From Bacteroidota bacterium (GTDB lineage: Bacteria; Bacteroidota; Bacteroidia; Bacteroidales; B39-G9), in the NCBI GenBank assembly GCA_003648455.1, contig QMPG01000088.1:1-10282 (forward strand): a stretch of DNA of 10,282 bases, written 5' to 3'. Under the pieces are notes generated by a model. It had not been told where the DNA came from, did no database searches, and was given only the letters and a program-made list of their open reading frames with translations. Position numbers and translations under genes: made by a program. This document shows positions 1 through 5,160 of the stretch, in pieces (within the stretch, counting starts at the first letter, position 1; every line of letters starts with the position of its first letter).

Positions 1-18
1 AGAATTTATAAAATATTT

Positions 19-103
19 TAAAGTGCCGTAGGTACGTCCTGTTTAAATATTTAGAAAGTTTTAAAATTTATCGGACAGCAATAATTATTTTATTATAATC
101 CAC
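19..103. repeat. Degenerate Bacteroidota-type dispersed intergenic repeat
   Basis: The segment contains GTGCCGTAGGTACG (23-36), whose GTGCC and GGTAC arms can fold into a short hairpin with one G-U pair. Further on is TTATCGGACAGCAATAATTA (69-88). From memory, this pairing of a 'GTGCCGTAGGTAC' hairpin with a nearby 'ATCGG-AGCAATAATTA' string recurs between genes in many Bacteroidota genomes; I cannot run a search to confirm it. No credible coding frame covers it. The copy looks diverged. Confidence 0.4.
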
Positions 104-210
104 CCTAATTTTAAATTGACCCATTTTTACATTAGGATTTTTTATATGAAAAATAATGTGAACATACAATTTTGATAATCACTGTGACATAATATTTATT
201 TTTTTAATCT

Positions 211-237
211 GCCCTTTAAAGGGCGATATTTTTTATA
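211..237 (+). terminator. Palindrome plus T-tract, possible terminator for a gene left of the window
   Basis: GCCCTTTAAAGGGC (211-224) is a perfect 14-bp palindrome followed on the plus strand by GATATTTTTT. This suits an intrinsic terminator for plus-strand transcription entering from before position 1 and meeting mtaB tail to tail. On the minus strand the palindrome is followed by an A-rich stretch, so it is a poor terminator for mtaB. A self-complementary palindrome leaves little loop, so the hairpin would open at its centre. It may instead belong to the adjacent repeat cluster. Confidence 0.4.
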
Positions 238-240
238 ACA

Positions 241-330
241 CACATTTTACCCAAGGCGTTGCCTTTGGGCTGAACCGAGCTTGCGAGCTCACCGAAGGTA
301 AATAAGTTGCCACTTCGTGGCGTAATACAT
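241..330. repeat. Cluster of three GC-rich hairpins, dispersed-repeat-like
   Basis: Three small inverted repeats follow each other in otherwise very AT-rich DNA. They are CCCAAGGC/GCCTTTGGG (250-257 with 261-269, one bulge), GAGCT/AGCTC (277-281 with 286-290, loop TGCG) and GCCAC/GTGGC (309-313 with 317-321, loop TTC). The 'CCCAAGGCGTTGCCTTTGGG' string resembles a repeat I recall as common downstream of genes in Bacteroidota. A 67-codon open frame crosses the region on the minus strand, but its product has no family features and its frame is dictated by the repeat. Function is unknown; transcript 3'-end protection or a relic of REP-type elements are possibilities. Confidence 0.55.
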
Positions 331-425
331 TTCTCAATTGCTTTAAATGAATCAATATAACTTCTACATAAAATATTAAAGACACATATAATATAAAATT
401 TTAATAAATTTATTTCCACAACTTT

Positions 426-1712
426 TTAAATTGAACCGGTAATAAGAACTTCAACATTTCCATCAGCGTTAACTTTGTCAAGTTTAACTTTTACAATTTG
501 GTTAATTAATTGTTTGTCATAAGGCGTTTCAACTTTAATATAGTTTTCGGTAAATCCATACATTTTACCATTATCATTTTTCGATTCAAACAGTACTTTT
601 TTAAAAGTATTAAGATGCTGAGAATAAAATTTCAGGCGTTTTTTTTCAGAAAGTTCATGTAAAATTTTGCTTCTCTCTCTGCGGATATTTACAGGAACCT
701 TATTATCGAAAGTTAGAGCAAGTGTGTTGTCTCGTTCAGAGTAAGTGAAGATATGGAGGTATGATAAATCTAAATCGTCAACATATTGGTAAGCTTTTTT
801 AAATTCTTCCTCGGTTTCGCCGGGCACACCAACAATCAGGTCAGCTGCAATACAAGCTTGTGGCATAATTGTTTTAATAGTAGCAACTTTTTTACTGTAT
901 AGTTCTGTAGTATAGCGCCGGTGCATTAGTTTTAATAAATTGTTTGTCCCACATTGTAAAGGAATATGAAAATGAGGTACAATCTTATTTGATTGAGCAA
1001 CAAAATTAATAACTTCGTCAGTTAATAGATTTGGTTCTATTGATGAAATTCTAATTCGTTTTATTCCGGCAACTTTGTCGAGTGCTTTAATAAGGTCAAT
1101 AAAAGTTTCATTAGTGCTTTTCCCGAAATCGCCGATATTTACACCAGTTAAGATAATTTCTTTAACATTATTGTCAGCTAATTTTTCGGCTTCTTTAATA
1201 ATCTCTTTTATCGGTGCATTTCTGCTTTTGCCACGAGCCAAAGGTATTGTGCAATATGAACAATAATAATCGCAACCATCTTGAACTTTTAAAAAACTGC
1301 GAGTACGATCGCTAAGTGAAAATGAATGATAGAAGCAAGAAATATTTTTTAAATCAGAGTTGATAATTTTCGAGTCGGAATTATTTAAATAGTTTGAGAT
1401 ATTAAACTTTTCGTTATTACCTAATACTAAGTCTACACCTGGAATTTTTGATAACTCCTCTGGTTTGAGCTGAGCATAACACCCTGTAACAACAACCTTA
1501 GCATTTGGTGCTTTTTTTATTGCTTTGTTTATTGCCTGACGACATTTTTTATTAGCAATATTGGTAACTGTACAAGTGTTAATAACATAAACATCGGCTT
1601 CTTGGTTGAAATTAACTTTTTCAAATCCATTTTCAATAAATGAATTGGCAATGGTTGATGTTTCGGCAAAATTTAATTTGCAGCCTAATGTAAAAAAAGC
1701 TACTTTCTTCAT
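426..1712 (-). CDS. mtaB: tRNA (t6A37-C2) methylthiotransferase MtaB
   Basis: MtaB is a radical-SAM enzyme that adds a methylthio group to N6-threonylcarbamoyladenosine at position 37 of tRNAs reading ANN codons, giving ms2t6A. The 428-residue length fits the family. The N-terminal UPF0004 domain carries the three cysteines for the auxiliary 4Fe-4S cluster: C11 in TLGCKLN, C47 in NTCTVT and C78 in TGCYAQ. The radical-SAM CxxxCxxC motif is C147, C151 and C154 in DGCDYYCSYCTIP, followed by the typical ARGKSR. The tail from about residue 365 fits a TRAM RNA-binding domain. The NTCTVTN and SRNAP wording separates it from MiaB and RimO. The ATG at 1712 begins MKKVAFFTLGC at the family's usual N-terminus. 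No Shine-Dalgarno is visible, as expected in this phylum. It stands alone, diverges from the ROK gene, and is probably a housekeeping gene unrelated to the Sus cluster. Confidence 0.95.
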   Translation of the reverse strand: MKKVAFFTLGCKLNFAETSTIANSFIENGFEKVNFNQEADVYVINTCTVTNIANKKCRQAINKAIKKAPNAKVVVTGCYAQLKPEELSKIPGVDLVLGNNEKFNISNYLNNSDSKIINSDLKNISCFYHSFSLSDRTRSFLKVQDGCDYYCSYCTIPLARGKSRNAPIKEIIKEAEKLADNNVKEIILTGVNIGDFGKSTNETFIDLIKALDKVAGIKRIRISSIEPNLLTDEVINFVAQSNKIVPHFHIPLQCGTNNLLKLMHRRYTTELYSKKVATIKTIMPQACIAADLIVGVPGETEEEFKKAYQYVDDLDLSYLHIFTYSERDNTLALTFDNKVPVNIRRERSKILHELSEKKRLKFYSQHLNTFKKVLFESKNDNGKMYGFTENYIKVETPYDKQLINQIVKVKLDKVNADGNVEVLITGSI

Positions 1713-1749
1713 TTTTAATTATAAATGGTAACGTTGTGTTTTAATTGTG

Positions 1750-1757
1750 CAAAATTA
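1750..1757 (-). promoter_or_regulatory. Candidate mtaB -7 element (TAATTTTG)
   Basis: Read on the minus strand, TAATTTTG fits the Bacteroides -7 consensus TAnnTTTG and lies 37 nt upstream of the mtaB start codon. I see no good TTTG element at the -33 distance, so support is partial. Confidence 0.35.
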
Positions 1758-1782
1758 TAAAGATTAACTGGCTAATAAAATA

Positions 1783-1802
1783 TTAAATTAAATTAAATTA
1801 AA
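1783..1802. repeat. (TTAAA)4 pentanucleotide tandem repeat
   Basis: Four perfect TTAAA units lie between the mtaB and ROK promoters, just upstream of the ROK -7 element and across the place where its -33 element would be. Such a run can change length by slippage and would then alter the upstream promoter region. It could equally be simple AT-rich filler. Confidence 0.6.
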
Positions 1803-1815
1803 TAAAATATTTATG

Positions 1816-1823
1816 TACTTTTG
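1816..1823 (+). promoter_or_regulatory. Candidate ROK-kinase -7 element (TACTTTTG)
   Basis: TACTTTTG matches the Bacteroides consensus TAnnTTTG in every fixed position and lies 47 nt upstream of the ATG at 1871. The matching -33 TTTG is missing; the TTAAA repeat occupies that region. This may mean a weak or activator-dependent promoter. Confidence 0.45.
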
Positions 1824-1832
1824 TTTATACAT
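1821..1832 (+). promoter_or_regulatory. Operator-like palindrome TTGTTTATACAT at the ROK promoter
   Basis: TTGTTTATACAT overlaps the end of the candidate -7 element and covers the expected transcription start. It has the GT-N4-AC layout and differs from the palindrome ahead of the lipoprotein gene (ATGTTTAAACAT) at only two of 12 positions. The sequence TTTATACA is repeated directly at 1824-1831 and 1832-1839. The inferred binder is the GntR/UTRA protein encoded at 3071-3811, because operators of the HutC subfamily of GntR regulators are typically GT...AC palindromes. Confidence 0.4.
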
Positions 1833-1870
1833 TTATACAAAATTATTTTTAACATAATAAAATTTCACAT

Positions 1871-2980
1871 ATGAATAATATTGATAATGATAAGCGAATT
1901 ATTTTAACACTTGACGCAGGAGGAACAAATTTTGTGTTTTCGGCAATTCAAGGAAATGAAGAGATTGTTAATTCTATACGTCGACCTTCCAATGCACACA
2001 ATCTTGGGAAATGTATAGATACTATTATTGAAGGATTTGATTATGTAAATAATAAATTATTAAATAAGGCGTGTGCAATAAGTTTTGCGTTTCCAGGTCC
2101 AGCCGATTATAATAAAGGAGTTATTGGTGATTTGCCAAATTTTAAAGCATTTAATGGAAATGTGCCTTTAGGCCCAATTTTAGAAGAAAAATTTAATTGT
2201 CCTGTTTTTATCAATAATGATGGTAATTTATTTGCTTATGGAGAGGCTTTAAGTGGATATTTGCCAGAATTAAACAATAAAATAATAAATGCAGGAGGTA
2301 TAAAACAATTTAGTAATTTAATTGGGATTACCCTTGGAACAGGATTTGGATGTGGAGTTGTCTTGAATAATATTTTATTAAAAGGAGATAATTCTTGTGA
2401 TACAGGAATTCATAACACTCTTAACAAGTATAATCTAAATTGGAATGCAGAAGAAAGTGTTAGTACAAGAGCACTACAAAGGGTTTATGCTGAAGAGTCA
2501 GGGCTTGCTTTTACTCAAAATTTAATGCCTAAAGATATTTATTACATAGCAAAAGGCTTAAGGGATGGAAATCAGAAAGCAGCAATAGAATCGTTTAATC
2601 AATTTGGAGAGGCCTTGGGAAGTTCTTTGGCAAATATTCTTACTTTAATTGATGGTATAGTAGTTATTGGCGGAGGAATAACATCTGCATGGGATATTTT
2701 TTCGCCTGCCATGTTTAATGAGCTTAATAGAAGTTATGAAAATTTTGAGGCTGTAAAATCTCACCGTTTATCGGTTAAGGTTTATAATCTCGAAGATAAA
2801 ACTTGTTTTAATGAGTTTGCCTTAGGCAGTGTGAAGAATCTTTCCGTTTCTGGAAGTAAAAGGATTGTTTCTTACGATGAAATACCAAGAATTGGAATTG
2901 GTATTTCCGATTTAGGAGCTAGCAAGGCAATTGCGTTAGGTGCATATACATATGCATTGCAACAATTAGATAGGGTTTAA
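1871..2980 (+). CDS. ROK-family protein, probable cytoplasmic hexose kinase lacking the zinc-binding cysteine motif
   Basis: ROK kinases transfer phosphate from ATP to the 6-position of hexoses such as glucose, mannose, fructose or N-acetylhexosamines. Visible motifs are phosphate-binding LDAGGTN (D15 to N20), the catalytic aspartate D117 in INNDGN, the ATP-site glycine run LGTGFGCGVV (155-164), and a C-terminal VVIGGGITSAWDIFSP segment. The 369-residue length is somewhat above the usual 300-320. The CxCGxxGCxE zinc motif that follows the GH motif in most ROK kinases is absent: the stretch 176-199 has only C176 and H181 before NAEESVSTRA, which occupies the place of the usual C-terminal end of that motif. 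There is no N-terminal helix-turn-helix, so it is not a ROK repressor. Start: the ATG at 1871, the family-like N-terminus. The substrate cannot be read from sequence; mannose or glucose would suit the downstream isomerase-like gene. It is convergent with the GntR gene, with 90 bp between them and no clear terminator hairpin there. Confidence 0.85.
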   Translation: MNNIDNDKRIILTLDAGGTNFVFSAIQGNEEIVNSIRRPSNAHNLGKCIDTIIEGFDYVNNKLLNKACAISFAFPGPADYNKGVIGDLPNFKAFNGNVPLGPILEEKFNCPVFINNDGNLFAYGEALSGYLPELNNKIINAGGIKQFSNLIGITLGTGFGCGVVLNNILLKGDNSCDTGIHNTLNKYNLNWNAEESVSTRALQRVYAEESGLAFTQNLMPKDIYYIAKGLRDGNQKAAIESFNQFGEALGSSLANILTLIDGIVVIGGGITSAWDIFSPAMFNELNRSYENFEAVKSHRLSVKVYNLEDKTCFNEFALGSVKNLSVSGSKRIVSYDEIPRIGIGISDLGASKAIALGAYTYALQQLDRV

Positions 2981-3070
2981 TTTATATTGAACTCAGGTTT
3001 ATAATAAAATTTGTAGTAAACGTCTTTTATATCCTGTTTGTTATTTAGTGTGTTTTGTATTTAATAAAGC

Positions 3071-3811
3071 TTAAAAAATATCTCGTTCATTTACAACAGA
3101 ATATGTAAAACTATCGCCTCTATAATACCCCAGGTTATATTCAATTGGTCTTCCTCCTGGATCTAAAACAAATCGTTTTCTTAACAGTACTGGGTCATTC
3201 ACTCTTAATTGCAATTTTTCGGCAATAAATTCATTAGCTAAAATTGCTGTAATTTCCTCTTTTGAAGTTTTTGCTATAGTAGAAAAATTATTTTCGAGTA
3301 ATTCATACAATGGCTGTGTAAAATCTTCTTCCCCGGTGAAGCCAATCATTGGATGCATAAAAGATATAAAATAAACAAAAGGACCTTCTAATTTACCCCT
3401 TAATTTAACAATTTTAAGAACCTTTTTATTTATTGGTATTTCAAAAAATCGGGCTAATTTTTTGCTTGGAGTCTCCCAACTTATATGAAGTTCAAAATTA
3501 CGAACAGCAATACCTTTTGCTTTCATTTCATTAGTAAAACTAAACCAATTTTTAACCCTACTACTAACATTTGGCTCAGCTACTTTTGTTCCTTTCCCCT
3601 TTTTTCTAACTAAAAGCCCATCTATTACCAGTTTATTAATAGCTTGCCTGAGTGTGTTTCGTGAGATACCTAATTGTCTTGATAAATCAACCTCATTAGG
3701 TAATAGCTTGCCTTGTTGATATTCGTCTTTTTTTATAAGCTCTCTTAACTGTTGTTCAATTTGTAAGTAAAGTGGAATTGGGCTGTTGTGATTAATTTCA
3801 AATTTTATCAT
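3071..3811 (-). CDS. GntR-family transcriptional regulator, HutC subfamily (UTRA effector domain)
   Basis: The 246-residue length is typical of the HutC group. The N-terminal winged helix-turn-helix spans about residues 10-78: IPLYLQIEQQLRELI, then LSRQLGISRNTLRQAINKL with the recognition helix at about S50-L61, then a wing at RKKGKGT (69-75). The UTRA ligand-binding domain runs from about 95 to the end and closes with a typical LRKRFVLDPGGRPIEYNLGYYRGD segment in two halves. Members of this group usually repress sugar or amino-acid catabolism and are released by phosphorylated sugars or related small molecules. It lies between the kinase and the Sus-type operon and is transcribed away from the latter, so it is the obvious local regulator. 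An operator-like palindrome overlaps its own predicted start site, which suggests autoregulation. The ligand is unknown. The ATG at 3811 gives the normal short lead into the DNA-binding domain. Confidence 0.92.
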   Translation of the reverse strand: MIKFEINHNSPIPLYLQIEQQLRELIKKDEYQQGKLLPNEVDLSRQLGISRNTLRQAINKLVIDGLLVRKKGKGTKVAEPNVSSRVKNWFSFTNEMKAKGIAVRNFELHISWETPSKKLARFFEIPINKKVLKIVKLRGKLEGPFVYFISFMHPMIGFTGEEDFTQPLYELLENNFSTIAKTSKEEITAILANEFIAEKLQLRVNDPVLLRKRFVLDPGGRPIEYNLGYYRGDSFTYSVVNERDIF

Positions 3812-3824
3812 TTGTATTGTTCAT

Positions 3825-3836
3825 ATGTATATACGA
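3825..3836. promoter_or_regulatory. Operator-like palindrome ATGTATATACGA at the gntR start site
   Basis: GTATATAC (3827-3834) is a perfect 8-bp palindrome inside ATGTATATACGA. It begins about 2 nt beyond the gntR -7 element and so would cover the transcription start. Read on the minus strand it is TCGTATATACAT, sharing the GT-N4-AC layout and the ACAT end with the palindromes at 1821-1832 and 4067-4078. The inferred role is autorepression by the GntR protein. Confidence 0.4.
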
Positions 3837-3838
3837 TG

Positions 3839-3870
3839 CAAATTTATATTAATGTATTTATATTAACAAG
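3839..3870 (-). promoter_or_regulatory. Candidate gntR promoter (CTTG, 20 nt, TAAATTTG)
   Basis: On the minus strand, CTTG (3870-3867) is followed after 20 nt by TAAATTTG (3846-3839). The second element matches TAnnTTTG fully and the spacing fits the Bacteroides -33/-7 layout. Transcription would start near 3832-3834, leaving a leader of about 20 nt before the ATG. Within the element the 10-mer TTTATATTAA occurs twice on the plus strand (3843-3852 and 3857-3866). Confidence 0.5.
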
Positions 3871-3871
3871 T

Positions 3872-3889
3872 AAACAATTAAAATTGTTT
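3872..3889. repeat. 18-bp inverted repeat AAACAATT-AA-AATTGTTT
   Basis: Perfect 8-bp arms (3872-3879 and 3882-3889) surround a 2-bp centre, immediately upstream of the gntR -33 element. The size and position suit a dimeric regulator's binding site. It differs from the GT-N4-AC palindromes, so a different factor is possible. Its AT-rich make-up also makes chance occurrence plausible. Confidence 0.4.
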
Positions 3890-3900
3890 TAATATAATAT

Positions 3901-3940
3901 TAATTATATTAATTATATTAATTATATTAATTATATTAAT
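3901..3940. repeat. 9-bp tandem repeat (TAATTATAT)4 plus partial unit
   Basis: Four exact TAATTATAT units (3901-3936) and a partial TAAT lie in the middle of the divergent gntR/lipoprotein regulatory region. They fall outside both promoter candidates but between them. Purely A/T arrays of this kind are flexible, may bind architectural proteins, and can gain or lose units. Confidence 0.85.
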
Positions 3941-4029
3941 TTGTTATCTTCTCATAATACATATTATAAAAGGGTTTATGCTTAATGTATTTTCTGCATG
4001 ATAAATTATTAAAAAAAAATACAAAATTA

Positions 4030-4061
4030 TTTTGTTAGAATAATAAAAAGTATTATTATTG
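4030..4061 (+). promoter_or_regulatory. Candidate promoter of the lipoprotein/Sus region (TTTTG, 19 nt, TATTATTG)
   Basis: TTTTG (4030-4034) is followed after 19 nt by TATTATTG (4054-4061), which matches the TAnnTTTG consensus in five of its six fixed positions. The spacing is right for a Bacteroides housekeeping-type promoter. Transcription would begin near 4066-4069, about 35 nt ahead of the ATG at 4103. A run of nine A residues (4011-4019) just upstream could act as an UP-like element. Confidence 0.5.
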
Positions 4062-4066
4062 TATAA

Positions 4067-4078
4067 ATGTTTAAACAT
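4067..4078. promoter_or_regulatory. Operator-like perfect palindrome ATGTTTAAACAT
   Basis: This is a perfect 12-bp palindrome placed 5 nt beyond the candidate -7 element, over the expected transcription start of the lipoprotein gene. A second, overlapping near-copy, TTGTATAAATGT (4059-4070), resembles the reverse complement of the ROK site (ATGTATAAACAT-like). The paired arrangement suggests repression by the adjacent GntR/UTRA regulator. Confidence 0.45.
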
Positions 4079-4102
4079 ATTAACCTTTAAAACTATTAAA
4101 TT

Positions 4103-4984
4103 ATGAAACAAGTTTATTATTCTATGGCATTAATGCTTACATTAGTGTTATCTGTGTCTGTTTTTAATGCATGCAAAGATAACGATAATGAACCAGTCAC
4201 CACAATTTCACTCGACAAAGAACAAACGGAATCTCTTAATATTGGAGATATTGTTACTGCTACAGTTACAATTGTAAGTGCAGAAGTTAAAACATTTACT
4301 TATACTAAAGTTGTTGACAACGAAAATGGCATCCCTGTTGATGTAACTGCGAATTTAACTAAAGACGGTAATACTTATACGTATAATTTCACTTATACTT
4401 TGGTGGAAAATGATGATTTGCATACTTTGGGGTTTGAATTTAATGTTGTTGATAAAAATGGTTTGTCGAAAACAGCATCTTTGCTTGTACAAACGAATTT
4501 ATCTACTCGTTCTGCTTTTGTAAAATACGATTGGCATATTACTGCTGAGCAGTGGTTAGGCTCAAGCGTTTTAACTGAGGCTGATTCATTAAAAGTATTC
4601 AGATTTTATGAAGATGGAACTTATGAAGTTGACTTAAGTGCTCAATACGCTGCACCAACACATCATTTCTGTTATTGGGTATATAAAGAAACTCCAAATA
4701 ATGGTGATACATTGGCAATAGTAAGAATGATTAGAAAACAGGCTTCCGGTGATGCTGGTATAGATGAATACTATGATTTTAGAATTGTAGCTGCTAGTGA
4801 ATCAGAAATGACAATGTATTGGGACTTAGCTGTTTTTGGATTACTAGACATTCAAAGAACATTTACCAGTCAACCTAAAGGAGCTTTTCAACCATACGGA
4901 ACTGCAGAAATGCAAACTCAAGTTGAAGCAATAACTGCTTTACACTGTGATAGTGTGGATCCAGACTTATTTGTAATTGAGTAA
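4103..4984 (+). CDS. Predicted surface lipoprotein, possible Sus-associated glycan-binding protein
   Basis: The 293-residue product has a type II signal peptide: MKQ, then a hydrophobic stretch ending VFNAC, with C24 as the acylated residue. The following KDNDNE resembles the acidic lipoprotein export signal that sends Bacteroidota lipoproteins to the cell surface. Residues about 30-135 look beta-rich and Ig/PKD-like (TVTIVSAEVKTFTYTK; FEFNVVDKNGLSKTAS). Residues about 140-265 resemble lipocalin-like domains of this phylum, with KVFRFYEDGTYEVDL, an FCYWVYKE strand and YYDFRIVAASESEMTMYW. No catalytic motif is visible. I do not recognise a named family. The position beside SusC/SusD suggests a SusE/F-like accessory binding role, but those genes normally follow SusD, whereas this one precedes SusC and is followed by a strong hairpin. 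It may therefore be expressed at a different level from SusC/D. Start: the ATG at 4103, directly preceding the signal peptide. Confidence 0.8.
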   Translation: MKQVYYSMALMLTLVLSVSVFNACKDNDNEPVTTISLDKEQTESLNIGDIVTATVTIVSAEVKTFTYTKVVDNENGIPVDVTANLTKDGNTYTYNFTYTLVENDDLHTLGFEFNVVDKNGLSKTASLLVQTNLSTRSAFVKYDWHITAEQWLGSSVLTEADSLKVFRFYEDGTYEVDLSAQYAAPTHHFCYWVYKETPNNGDTLAIVRMIRKQASGDAGIDEYYDFRIVAASESEMTMYWDLAVFGLLDIQRTFTSQPKGAFQPYGTAEMQTQVEAITALHCDSVDPDLFVIE

Positions 4985-5009
4985 ATAGGAAGATTTTTCA
5001 AAAAATAAT

Positions 5010-5062
5010 AACTTAATAGCTAATGAAATTAGCTATTAAGTTGTTTATTTCCTTTTTTGTTT
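5010..5062 (+). terminator. Strong hairpin terminator or attenuator between the lipoprotein gene and SusC
   Basis: A perfect 15-bp stem, AACTTAATAGCTAAT (5010-5024) with ATTAGCTATTAAGTT (5028-5042), closes on a 3-nt GAA loop. It extends three more pairs if a T-G pair is allowed. It is followed by a T-rich stretch (5043-5065, including TTTTTTG). It lies 26 nt after the lipoprotein stop codon. This suits an intrinsic terminator, although the stem is A/T-rich. On the minus strand it is also followed by ATTATTTTTTG, so it could work in both directions. If it is only partly effective, it would set the lipoprotein:SusC ratio. Confidence 0.7.
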
Positions 5063-5160
5063 TTATAATAATTTCATTATCGTTTTCAATTAATATTACA
5101 TTTCTTGGAGTGTATTGTTGGTTATTATATTGAATTGATTCAAGCAAAATTTTCTTAAAC

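Noticed and set aside
216..419. 67-codon minus-strand open frame downstream of mtaB
   Set aside because: It is made mostly of hairpin repeats, its product has no recognisable domain, and it has no promoter-like element; its openness follows from the repeat sequence.
2941..2956. TGCATAT-AC-ATATGCA inverted repeat at the end of the ROK gene
   Set aside because: It lies within sense codons (GAYTYAL) before the stop, has no T-tract after it, and is too A/T-rich to stand out.
2981..3070. Search for a terminator between the convergent ROK and gntR genes
   Set aside because: Only weak, short pairings are present; no stem followed by a T-run could be supported on either strand.
5097..5104. TACATTTC as a possible SusC -7 element
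   Set aside because: It misses the final G of TAnnTTTG and has no TTTG at the proper distance; TATTGTTG (5113-5120) fails for the same reason.
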